From: Leuctra nigra
Taxonomy: Eukaryota > Arthropoda > Insecta > Plecoptera > Leuctridae
Direction: 5' to 3'
Assembly (NCBI GenBank): GCA_934045905.1
Contig: OW203764.1
Coordinates: forward strand, 32,653,629-32,717,628
Length of the DNA stretch: 64,000 bases
The notes under the pieces were generated by a model, which did no database searches, was not told where the DNA came from, and was given only the letters and a program-made list of their open reading frames with translations. The position numbers were made by a program, and so were the translations under genes. Each line of letters begins with the position of its first letter. The stretch's first letter is position 1. Of this stretch, positions 34,336-45,843 are shown one piece after another.

Positions 34336-36640
34336 GATATTTATTACAAACTTTTAGTAAAAATGATATATCTCACGATAATATTTAGTATGATGATAGT
34401 TAGATGACAAGGAATCTAACATTTTGATTATGAAAGACAGAAAATCAGCCCTACATCAGCCCTGGCAGGATTACAGCCCTTCAACCCTTCATGGGACATT
34501 TTCACTTCAAAGTTTAATTTTCATTAAGTTGACTAAACTTAATAATACGCGAATAAACATTTTTTTAATGCTGATTATATTGATATGCGATTTTGGCTCT
34601 AATTAAAGTAATCACATTCTAATATCTACAATGATTCTCCAGGGATTTTCTTCTACTTTGATATCTGAAAAATTTGTTGTTTTTTTGCCTCGCGAACATT
34701 TATAAAAAAAATCCTCTCTTCATAATTCAAACCCCATCAACTCAAAGTACAAAACGTCTTCCAGGTCACAATTAGACTGGAGTCAAACCGTCAGAAACAA
34801 TCCCATCTTTCAGTCAACACACAATCCACTTATAAATATTCAACTTAACAACATTCAATGAACAAGGCGTCAAGGCGTCGACTGCAGTGCGTGAGAACTC
34901 GACAAGATGCAATTACTGTAACCGAAGCTACAATCATTGTTACTGGATGCCACAATTACCGGTCCCCCTTCAATACTCCGTCAATAGGCCCAGCGACGCC
35001 CATTCCTGCGCTGCGAAAAACATTCATCGACATTCGCATTGACAAAGTCAAGAAAGGAAATTCGTTCTTTGAAATCTCTCCGTCGTCATTGTCGATCATC
35101 GACGCATTAATAAGGGACGCGCTAAGGGGGTTCTTCTCAAATGTAGGGTGTTTCTTTCAGGGCGGATAAATTCGATTGTTGCCTCGAGAAAATGTTGAAA
35201 TGTTTCATATTGTTAGGTACGGTGGTTTTTTGGCCGCAGGACATGAAATAATGAACGGTTTTCTTTTCCGAGGTGTTTCTCGAGGCATTGTCGCTGCGGT
35301 GCTTGGCACTCCGTGGGGCTGGGACTCGGTTGACCCTGTAATAGCGGCACAATGGCGTAATACATGGAGCAATGCAGTGGATTCGGGTAATATTTTGATT
35401 TTTACTCGCTTTGACATCGCCAGATAATGGAATCGACGACGGAATCTTTTAACATAATATAGTATTTAGGGTCAATAATTCTATTCATCGATTTATGAGT
35501 TGAAATGTTCTACTGATGTTGGAGAGAGGAACACGTGAATGTGCTGCTCGAGAAGTCAAAGTCCTTGGCGTTGAAGAGAGTCACACTTCTAAGTACACAT
35601 TGTAGCTTGTGGAGTGTTTTGGTTGATCGGGTTTCAAGTGCGAAGGCCCGTGTCGCAACTTGGCGCTGGGGTTGTTTCGGCAGCTTGCGAGCAAACAGTA
35701 GGCCTGACTTGTTACATTACATACCTACTAATACAATTGGTGTTCAACGTCGCACTGTTCTGTTCTGTAATTAACTAGTCTAGCGACGAAAGTCTAGCGA
35801 GTAAGGATGGAAGGTGAGGCGGAAGTGAACACCTTCCCATCATTTACCTCTCGACTGAGGTAAACTACGAGATAAACTCACTCAGTCATGAAATACCCCC
35901 GAGACCTCCAGAGAGCAATTGGTACTACCTGAGCCAACTTGTCGTTAAAATATCACATTTGTAACATTATAAAAATAAAGCAAAATGTAAACACGTCATT
36001 ATGGCGAGCCGGTTTTACTTTCACCTAACCGTATATTATAACGTAAATGTAAATGAAATTAGTATACCTATAGCATTTGTACCTATCGCACTTCCGTGTT
36101 AGCGAAAACCCGGCAAATTACGATTATTATACCATAATTATACCAATGTTTTTCTGTTCCATTGATTTGTTTTGTTCCGATAACCATTTTTGACCGATAC
36201 ATCTTGATTTGATGATTACAATGCCTCTTATCTCATTTTGAATTTTTTTGGAATAGTTGTATTTTGTTCCTAAGCTCCTCCTTGCCTGAAAATAATATTG
36301 GAAACGTTTTAATTATATAAATACGAGTTCCTAAAACGTTTTGCTCCTTGCCGCGTGCATGCGTGTGCGAGTGTCTATGAATGCGTGCGAGACGACGAGG
36401 CGTCATCACGTCTACTGGAGGAAGAGCAGCACATTGCGTGTTCCATATTTCACACCTCATCGGCATCAGAACCGCGCTTCTTCCGACCCGCTGGCGAGCT
36501 TTAGGCGGCGGTGCGTCAAGCTTTCCGCTCGCCTGGCCACGCCGCTTTGACGGAGATCCGGTAAACCAGATGATAATCCATACGCGAATATCGACACAAT
36601 ATCTCTCTGCCGCATGATGAAGCGGAATCAACCCACCGGC
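34336..36640. other. Mostly non-coding, with a SINE fragment
   Basis: A minus-strand SINE fragment lies at 35720-35880. ORFs at 34858-35169 and 35176-35427 have no domain, splice or homologue support. Nothing else is recognised. Confidence 0.35.
35720..35880 (-). repeat. tRNA-derived SINE fragment, minus
   Basis: It shares CAACGTCGCACTGTTCTG, GGATGGAAGGTG and ACCTTCCCA...TCGACTGAGG blocks with the full SINE at 59471-59747, in the same orientation. The tRNA head is missing. Confidence 0.6.
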
Positions 36641-36938
36641 AAGATGCAGCCTCTTCATTAGCGGTGTGACGCGTTGATGAGCGAGCACGCGCAATGCAAG
36701 ATGCAGCCTCTTCATTAGGAACACGCGCGGGGTGACGCGTTGATGAGCGAGCACTCGCAATGCAAGATGCAGCCTCTTCATTAGCGGTGTGACGCGTTGA
36801 TGAGCGAGCACGCGCAATGCAAGATGCAGCCTCTTCATTAGCGGTGTGACGCGTTGATGAGCGAGCACGCGCAATGCAAGATGCAGCCTCTTCATTAGCG
36901 GTGTGACGCGTTGATGAGCGAGCACGCGCAATGCAAGA
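36641..36938. repeat. 57-bp minisatellite derived from a family A terminus
   Basis: Five units start at 36641, 36698, 36764, 36821 and 36878. The spacing is 57 bp except for one 66-bp unit with a 9-bp insertion. Each holds GACGCGTTGATGAGCGAGCA, the inverted 3' end of family A, joined to AAGATGCAGCCTCTTCATTA. Because 57 is a multiple of three, two minus-strand frames stay open across the array; these ORFs are a repeat artefact. Confidence 0.92.
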
Positions 36939-38742
36939 CCACAACATCTTTCAGATTATCCATCAGTAACTTTATATAGGTAAATAATATTTAGGTGAAG
37001 AGATCTCAATGGGGAGATGACTGGATAGTAATGAGTAGGGATACGATGTTTAGGACATATCCTTTTTTAATTTTTTGTTCAGACGTCTAAAAATGATACA
37101 TAAATATGTTTCATAAGTTCCTGATTTCAAAAATAAGTGTTTTACCTTGCCTGAAAATGACTTTTTCTAATTTTTTTTTATTAATTCAGTCATTTTCTTG
37201 CTATTTAAAAGTCTTTTTGTCCTTTTTTAAAATTATTGGGGAAAATAATATCAAATATTTGTTGCAAGTTACAAATAAAATTGTTGTCTTCAATAAATTC
37301 CATCCTTCACTTGGATGACCAACAACGATACTTGACACATTGACACATTCATAATATAATAATATAATACTCCAAATTCAACTCATAAACCATGAATAAA
37401 TCTAATAATATGTTGACGAATATTACAAAGCATAACATTTCATTGGTACTTTTTAGGGATTTTATGGTACTTTTTAAATAGTTTTAATGTATTATTTGCC
37501 TGCCTCTTTGGACGGTTCATCGGTCCTAAACATCCTAGCCCTATAGTAATGAGTGTTTGGTGACATACAATGGTCCAATGTGCCATTTTTAATACAATTT
37601 GTCTGTTCATTGGATTTTCCTTCCAATATAGGCCTTAATTTAAAATAAAGTAAACACAAATATTGAAATTTGGCCAAAGGGGGTTAATTTTATTTTACAT
37701 GTTTTAGTTGAGATTTCCTCTGGTAATATGCTAAAATTGATCTTTGAAAACCTGTTGAAAATAAACTTTTGATAACATCAAATGACAGCTGCGACTTGTG
37801 TGTGGTTTGTCAACCTACTTTTCATAGTGTTTTAGGCAAGACACTTATTATCTTCGCAATTCGTTTACAGTTCTTTTATTTTTACTCAAGTGAAAGTCAA
37901 ATAACATTGAAATCGGTTCATGAATAGCATCAAAATAACGAACTTCAGCAAGAGTCTGATCTCTTAATACACCGCTGTGACGTCAGATGAAAGCACCCTA
38001 TAATGAAAGAGCAATTGATCCTTTTATAGGATCAAAACGCAACGATTCCAAAATGTTTTGAATTTTGATTTTGAGATGAAGGTGGCATTGTATGCTTCGA
38101 AACAACTATTTAAAAAATGTATGTAACTAAAACACAAATTATTTTCACTTGAGCCATCCAGCTAAAGCTGATCATCGTTTTGCATGAGCTTAGACAAATG
38201 AACAATATCATTTGTAAAAATGGGTCTGAAATTGTGTCATCGCTCATTTAGGTACTGTGTTGCATGCTGTAAGAATGCAAAACATATTAACATAATATTC
38301 TAAAATCAAATAACATTTCCACTACTTTGGATCAAAACGCATACTATTGCAATTCCCTCTTTTTCACTTTAAGTTATTTTAAAGTTACTTTTCAACACGT
38401 CTGATATAAATGCAAAATAAAATTATTATTTAGCAAACTATAGAATACATATCTTTTTCACTAAGTAGACCTACTACTAAAACTCATAACCGGGCTTTCG
38501 CGATTATCTCGGAATAAAGAATCGCAATAAAATCAATTTACTCTAAGGTTGACAAGGAACTGAATGCAGCTATCGCCCAAGCCAAGCTACAATTTAGCAG
38601 ACCTGAATATTAATATTTTAAATTTAGTATAGGTATTTTGTGATTTTGTAATTCATCATAAAGTGTACCAAATGATAAGCCTCCCTAGAGCCGTAATGTT
38701 ATATTTTCTCTCTACAATGAATGGATTTTAGTTGCATTTGGA
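36939..38742. other. AT-rich non-coding DNA
   Basis: No gene, transposon end or RNA gene is recognised. Confidence 0.35.
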
Positions 38743-39214
38743 CAGAGTTGGGTAAGTTATTAATTGTAAAAAGGAACTAGTTACTCTGTAAGTTACCTGA
38801 TCTCAAAGGGAACTAAGTAACTGGTAAGTTACTTCATTTGAAAAGTAACTGAGTAGTTACCAAAAAATGAAGTTTATTTTAAGTCACTTTAAAGTTACTT
38901 TTCAACTTTTCAATACTTAACGTCTGGTAGGTACCTATAAATGCAAAATAAAATAAAACTTGGATTTGGATTTTCTGTCAAGAGAAGAGATAGAAAGGGA
39001 GTTCGAAGACTGTACATTTCCACCTAAATATTAAATTTGTCAAATTATTTCACCTAAAAGTAACTTTAAAAGTAACGAAAATTAAGTTACATATACTCTA
39101 AAATTGTAACTTATGAGTTACTCACAACGTTACTGGGAATGAAATGTAGCTAGTTACCCCAAAAGTTACCCAGAAAGTAACTAGTTACTTTCGTTAAGTT
39201 ACTACCCAGCTGTG
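38743..39214. mobile_element. hAT-like MITE rich in AAGTTAC
   Basis: This 472-bp element begins CAGAGTTGGGTAAGTTA and ends AAGTTACTACCCAGCTGTG, flanked by CATTTGGA (38735-38742) and CATTTTGA (39215-39222), an 8-bp duplication with one difference. The subterminal sequence is packed with AGTTACTT and AGTAACT units in both orientations. It shares organisation with the element at 42845. Confidence 0.82.
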
Positions 39215-42200
39215 CATTTTGATCCGAATTCTCGTCGAATGTCCGCGACACCTCCGTATCCATGGCAACGCTTCTCTCATCTCTACACGTGAGTAACAGC
39301 ACTCGCATTAGCCATGCACATTCGCGTCCACACAGCCTCTCAATGGCCATCATGTACGCTACACTAACCCTGCAGTCTACACCTAAAACTCTGGAATAAT
39401 TTAACGATACAGGACTATAGTAGATGTTCTATTGGCGTGACTATAGAAATTAAGTGGAGATTCAGTGAGCAACAAGAACGTGGCCAGTCGGCATGTCGGT
39501 TATTGATGAATGCTGATTCAAAAGTTGACTGTGTGGTGAATTCATTGATGTTTGATTCCGTATTATTAGTATTATTCTCTTCGACAAACGACTTCGAAGT
39601 ATGTTTGCATAATAAGGTTCAAATGCAGTAGATGTGTTTTAAATTAGAATGTATTATTTTTTAAGAATATTTGGAACCTAGGGACGTTTTATCTGACGTC
39701 ACAATCTGAATTGGATGGCAGATGTTTCCAGGCTATTGGTAAATCATTTTATTCAGATGAAAACGTAACTGGTTGATAAGTATACAATATTTTTCATCAA
39801 GTAGGTATATATTAAAATATATTCTTGCATAACAAAACACTCAAATATGTGACATTTTTTATTCTGTCAGATTTATTTGTTTCAGTTTGTTTCAGTGGGT
39901 CACTATAAAGGGCTGGTATATTCTATTAAAATTTCAAAAATATTTCAATTTCTGAACAAGTCAAAGTTTAGAGAGAAATCAAAAGGTAATGTGTTAGGAA
40001 ATAAAAAATAGTGATTTTTTGTATGTGACCACAATAATATGTAGGTAATAGGTTAATAGTTAGGCACCTCCACCAACATATTTAATAATCTGTTTCATAT
40101 ATGAACGTAGAGTCTCAATACTTATTTTTCCAATCTTTTAAAACAATTCCTGCAGCATTTTTGGTAAAATGAAGTGTCTTATACTTTATTCTACTCTTAA
40201 TATTTTCGATGCACAAAAGATGAACTTAATAATATATCATATTCTTATGTAAAGTAATTCACTGTGTCACAGTTCGTGTACAAAAGCAATCTACAATCTG
40301 TACCAAATGCAATGTGGGTCATTCGTTCTGTGCAACAGAAGATTTATATCTGTCGTTTGAATCTGAAATAAGTGTTAACTTTAACAAAACATCTTCATAA
40401 TAAATCTGATTGAACGAGTTGAAAAGTAGCGGGGAAATATAAGTTTGACGGTTTGTTATCTCAGCAGTTTGTAATATTAAGAAAAAGTGATTCACACGTG
40501 AATATCACATCAAACTAAATTTACATCCGAGCAAAATGGCTCCATTCAGAAATTATGTGGGTATCTTCTATAATAGTACATGATGTTTAAACATTCTAAT
40601 AATATTCGTGATGTACTATAATTACTAGGAAGTAAGTCAAAATAATCAATTTGTTGGATCCACTAATTCCCCTTTTCATCACTTACAAATTAATAGCTTT
40701 TGGGCTGTCGAATATGCAAATAAGCACAACAAATCAGCTTATCCTAAATTTAAAGTTGACATTTAGAACTTTAAAGTTGAAAGTTGTAAAAAGCTTATAG
40801 GTATTTCCCAAGAATTTGTGATTGTGGTATTCTAACTCCCTTCTCCTTTCTTTATATATATACATAAAACAATTAACAATAAGTAGTTTAACATCTTATA
40901 AATAGCTTTTATTTAGTTCAAATGCGTTTTGATTTTGAAATGCTGGTTTTTCAATTATCAGTCAAATCAGTACTAGTTAAGGTTTAAGTCATTCTATGAA
41001 TACGTTGCTTGCATTGTCAATCGAGTCCTAACCAAGCTCAAATTTAACAGAGCATTGAAAAAAGGTCCTAAATGTAAACAGATGCTATATTTTTAGAAGA
41101 TAAGGAATAAAACCAATCTAACACCAATATGATTGATGTGGAGATAGCATGTTATTGACATGGAGCAGTGTCCGCGGTGTCCACTTCTCCCGCTAGGTGC
41201 GCTGTAACCCTCTGCCATGTGAATCTGTGCCCCTGCTTGGGGCCCGGCGCCCCACTGAGGCCCCGGTCCACCTGATTAGGTACCCATCTCCTCGTGGGCA
41301 GGGTAATGAGGTGGACAACGCCCTGCCATTCAAGACCACTCCACAAAACTAATGCCTTTATGTATTGACAGCCGGCTCAGAGTGGGGAGTGATCATCAAA
41401 TATTATTACTAACGGTTTGAGTGGATTATTATGTGGATTGTCGGGACACTCGCCAAATATCATTCGTGTCGTTAGAGTTGGAGGATTATTTCAGATTTTA
41501 TTTCAAGTTATTGACGATTTTCAAGTGAATCAAACGTAAAAAAGTTTTCAAACAGATTACATTTTATAAAATTGTGACAGTATTGTGACTCATCCAAAAA
41601 CTTTCTGGCTTCTAAAACAAGTTCACATTTGAGGAGCTAACTTTCAAAAGGCAAATTGTCAAAACGCGATTTTCTATTAGCATGGAAGAGATTCAAAATC
41701 CTGTATTTATAATTAATTATTCGAGTATCAGACTGAGTAAACATTGTTGCTCTTCATAATTTTTCACCTCTTAACAGAAAAAAAGGAAAATGTACTAAAG
41801 TTGCATTTTGAACACCTCATTTAGTTCGGTTACTGTTTGACGGTAAGCATCCAAATTATATTTGAAATTGTCTATTCATGTTGCACAACCCTTTGTTTTA
41901 TATCAACAGTGCAATATGTTGCATTTTCTTTACTATTGATTTGCGAAGAGGCCATTGTCACATGCATTATGTCATTTTTACCTAATAGATTGCGAGTAAA
42001 TTATGATATTTTGTAAAATGAGTTTAGTACTCCTTTGTGAGGTTTTACTGCACTGCAGCTTCTCTGACGTTTGTCATGAAGTTGGACGCTGAACGATTGA
42101 GTGACGTCAAAAGCAATCGATAGGTTATATTTCTTGGAAAAATATGGTTTCATGTTTTGTAAATAAGATCTTATTTGCTTAGTAAGTATAATATAATTTC

Positions 42201-42654
42201 CCTAGAGCTTTCTATGCAATCCACTTTTATCTGCACCCGACTATACAGATTGTACAAGGAATCCTCCGGCTCCCTTAATACACTTTTTGTGTTTTAAATG
42301 TCAGTATTTCTGTGTAGTGAAGTGAATTTTGCCGTGAATTACAACGTTAAAGTGAATCGAATATCCCGCTGTTAGCTAACGGTCACATTTAACGCGTGTT
42401 AACGCTGAAAGGTGCGGTCTTTATGGACACGTTTCAACAGATACTTTTAACGAGGATTAAGACTTAAGCTTGGGACTTAATTGAAACGAGGCTTAGTCGA
42501 TTTAACTTGATTATTCGAATACCTAAGCTCCTCTGCGGTTTTAGCCATTCGATTATTTCACTAAATTTACCAATAAATAATATACTTGAATTAAGTATGA
42601 AGTCTTTTTAATAAACGCATTACTTAAATATTGATATTGATAGTCTATTACGGA
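39215..42654. other. Non-coding DNA with one GC-rich block
   Basis: A GC-rich block at 41160-41345 contains self-complementary GCCCCTGCTTGGGGC and looks like part of a structured repeat or non-LTR 3' UTR. An isolated ATG with a possible donor lies at 40536. No gene is supported. Confidence 0.35.
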
Positions 42655-43380
42655 ACAGGTTTGGTTAAGCTCTGAACTTGTATTCCGGAGGCCCGGGTTC
42701 GATTCCCGAGGCCGTCCTTCCTGACAGGTTTTTTCGTGGTTTTCCCTCAGTCGACAGGCAAATGCTGGGAAGGTACACTAGTAATAGGCCACGACCGCCT
42801 CCTTCTCACCTTCCATCCTTACCTACTCTTCATGTCCCAATCATCAGTGTTGGGGAGGAACTAGTTACCGGGAACTAGTTCCTTTTTAGGAACTTTTAGG
42901 GTAACTTAGTTCCTTTAATTTTAAAGGAACTGAGGAACTAAAAAGTTCCTTTTTGTAAGGAACTTGGGAACTTATTTTACGTTATTTTTAAGTTCCTTTC
43001 GATAGACATGTAGTGTCATATAAAATGATTTTCACAGAATTAACGATGAATGATGATGCATTTTTTGTGGCTACCTAAATTTACATGATTTCTGAAATTT
43101 TCTTGTTCCCTTTGCTCACTCAATTTAGAAACCCCGGTAATTCAAAAAAATATGTGGTTTTTTGAGGGCAAAGTAACTTCAAAGTAACTTAGTTCCTTAA
43201 TGGTAACTTTTCAGTTCCTTTATTTGAAAGGAACTAGGAACTGGAACTATGTCCTTCTTGCTCAAAATAACTGGAACTGGAACTAGTTCCTTATTTTGAG
43301 GAACTTACCCAACACTGCCAATAATCATCATAATCATTCATCCGTCGCCATTAGCCTGCATTAGCCTGCAGATATGTGTT
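42655..43380 (+). repeat. tRNA-derived SINE split by a hAT MITE
   Basis: SINE parts at 42655-42844 and 43326-43380 are in the order of the full copy at 59471-59747: the B box CGGGTTCGATTCCCG, the CAGTCGACAGGCAAATGCTG block, then CATCCGTCGCCATTA. The MITE at 42845-43317 sits between them, inside the ATCATCATC tract. The A-box part has a small deletion. Confidence 0.8.
42845..43317. mobile_element. hAT-like MITE rich in GGAACTAGTTCC
   Basis: This 473-bp element begins CAGTGTTGGGGAGGAACTAG and ends TTACCCAACACTG, flanked by CCAATCAT (42837-42844) and CCAATAAT (43318-43325). Its sub-ends are saturated with AGGAACT and AGTTCCT units. It interrupts a SINE, so it is the younger insertion. Confidence 0.85.
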
Positions 43381-44136
43381 CGCCTGTCATCACTTTCAGC
43401 AGTTTCACCAAGCACGAAAACGGTAAATCAGTTAAAACTGCAATGATATTGGGAACTGCTTTACCATTTAGGTGGAAGAGATGGTGAAAAGTGGGGACAA
43501 ACAAAAAGACATAGTGCGACGTTAAAAACTACTAAAAATATGGATAGTCTAATGCGTGAGTGAGCTTTTAGATAGTTAATTTTTTTTCTTTTATTTTATT
43601 ATTCGAGGAAAGTGGTAAAATTTTTTAAAAACTCTTAAATTAAAATAAAAAATTTGAAGATGATTTTTATCGATTTTTTTTTTAGAGAAACAAAATGTTT
43701 TGAAATAAACAACTTCATTAAAATTCTGCGTTACATTTATTTGAACATGGCATGCAACGCTTACTGAAGTGAAATCTTGAATTTTCTGGAAAATTTATAA
43801 TTTAACGATATTTGGATATTTGTATTTCTAAACGATATTTGTTTTAGGTAAATGCATTTACTTTATTTTTGGCAAGTACTGAGCAATGAAATAAGATAAC
43901 GCTCGTTTGTACTCATGGTACCGAAAGATTTAAAATTCAACAACGTCTTATCTCTGCATCGTAAATCGCGCCTCACCAGCTCCGCGATAACCGCGCACGG
44001 AAACTTCCCCTGCAGTTCCTGCACTCGCTCGAATCCCGCCCCTGCATGTAAAGTTATTATTAAGATTTAACAAGACACAAAGTTTGCGCCATAACTTCCA
44101 CTGCTCTGCATGCAACGAAAGAAGCGAGCGACGTAT

Positions 44137-44144
44137 TATAAATA
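44137..44144 (+). promoter_or_regulatory. Possible TATA box
   Basis: TATAAATA is followed by CpG-rich sequence and, about 30-38 bp downstream, by TTCATTC, a weak initiator match. No transcript or coding exon downstream is recognised, so this is only suggestive. Confidence 0.2.
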
Positions 44145-44430
44145 CCGCCGCCACCGTCGCACGCTATCTTCGCCGTTCATTCTTCTTCTTCTTACGACTT
44201 TCTCCTTCCACTTGCATGCACTTCCTCTCCCATCTCCAGTCCCCTATCTCCCCCCCCCCAACCCCCACCCCACGTCGAGATGCTACCTTGCAGATATATT
44301 TCATTGTATATTTAAAGTCACATCCAGACGCTGTTAAGCCGACATAAATAATAATAAAAATCTAGGAAAGGAGGACAACTATGGAATTCATTTTCTCTCT
44401 GCTTGTGAATAATAATACTAGGAGAATGTA

Positions 44431-44692
44431 GAGTAAATGCGTTGATAAGCGAGGCTTCGAAATTCTTGAAAATAATACCTATTATTGTCGCATTAAGCTC
44501 GGATTATCCATCACTATAGCGGTAGCCTATAAATCCAGTGAAATCAAGAGATCGATCTTGCTAAGAGGATAGTAATGAATCTTTTGTGATACATGACTAA
44601 TCATTTACTTCGTTTGACTTTAATGCGACAAACACAAATAAAAACAGAGATTCGAGCGAAAAGTTTCTAATGGAGACGCTCGCTTAATTCAG
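44431..44692 (-). repeat. Family A repeat remnant, minus
   Basis: ATGCGTTGATAAGCGAGGC at the left and GAGACGCTCGCTTAA at the right match the two family ends. The interior is short. It resembles the short variant at 29082-29653. Confidence 0.55.
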
Positions 44693-45453
44693 AGCTTTGA
44701 AAGCTCGGTGGAGGTGCCGTGCTCCGGCGCCTGCGCGTAGTGTAATGAGTGTAATCGCGTTAGGCACAGTGTATTAGTCACCTAACAGAGTGACGACTAA
44801 TGAAATCTCACGGTGTATTTATCAATATTACTCTCACCCCCCCCCCCCCTTCTTTCTCCTCACACCATCACTCTGTCTCTCTTGCTCTCTCTCTCTCTAT
44901 CTCTCTCTGTCGGAGGCGATGTTCTTTTTCTTGTTTATTTGACTCAGCTTCTAGAGATCTGTTCGTCTTGTCTTCGATTCTCCTCCCCCCCCCCCTCCCC
45001 CAATCTCTTCCTGATGTTTTGAATACTCCAGTAAACTCACCTCCAAGCAAAGCTCCAGAAGTTCAACTTTCAAATAAATATCGTCTCTTTAAATACATGA
45101 TCGGTTTCATAATGTGAGGCTTATAGACGAATACTCTAGTTTTGAAACTGACAGCTCCATAATTTAAATTACTTTTTCCGGTCTTTACAAAATTCTTGAG
45201 TATCGAGTAAAACGTAAACTCCTCTTTGTATTATTTCTGAAATTTCCGTTTTATACTATGGTTTTATAGGTACTCAACGTTTACTTCAAGAAATATGGAC
45301 TAGAGAAACCAATGCCTCGTTTTCAACCGATGATTAAAGTATTGATTAATAACAGTAATAACAGTAATAATATTGAATAACCGGATCTAACTATATGGTT
45401 GAAGTGTATCGTAACATAATATTTTCTAACTGCCAGCCTATGGTGTGCTTCAG

Positions 45454-45843
45454 GTGTGAGCTTTGGGTGTGAGCTTTGGGAGCTAGCTATAGGAGTTAGC
45501 TTTAGAAGTTAGCTTTAGGAGTTAGCTTTAGGAGTTAGCGTAAGGAGTGAGCTTTAGGAGTGAGCATTAGGAGTGAGCTTTATGATTTAGCTTAGGAGTG
45601 AGCTTTGGGAGCTAGCTTTAGGAGTTAGCTTTAGGAGTGAGCTTTAGGAGTGAGCTTTAGGAGTGAGCTTTAGGAGTTAGCGTAAGAGTGAGCTTTAGGA
45701 GTGATCTTTAGGAGTGAGCTTTAGGAGTGAGCTTTAGGAGTGAGCTTTAGGAGTGAGCTTTAGGGGTTAGCTTAGGAGTGAGCTTTAGGAGTGAGCTTGA
45801 GGAGTGAACTTTATGAGTGAGCTTTAGGAATGAGGTTTAGAAG
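45454..45843 (+). repeat. 13-bp minisatellite (GAGCTTTAGGAGT)n
   Basis: About 29 imperfect 12-13 bp units lie head to tail. Variants include TTAGGAGTTAGC and GGGAGCTAGC. No coding meaning is likely. Confidence 0.92.

Larger units (their letters stand above)
43381..45453. other. Non-coding DNA with C- and CT-rich runs
   Basis: Low-complexity tracts occur at 44250-44270 and 44838-44910 (C and CT runs). Apart from the family A remnant and the possible TATA box, nothing is supported. Confidence 0.35.

Noticed and set aside
36233..36931. 232-codon minus-strand ORF across the 57-bp repeats
   Set aside because: It is open only because the unit length is a multiple of three; the flanking parts have no domain.
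36641..36938. Regular 57-bp repeats as a CRISPR array
   Set aside because: The units are contiguous with no unique spacers, and the genome is eukaryotic; it is a minisatellite.
40536..40562. ATG with nearby GTATCT as a first coding exon
   Set aside because: The donor is weak and no downstream exon was recognised.
44800..45117. 105-codon Ser/Pro-rich ORF
   Set aside because: Produced by C and CT runs (44838-44910, 44985-45003).
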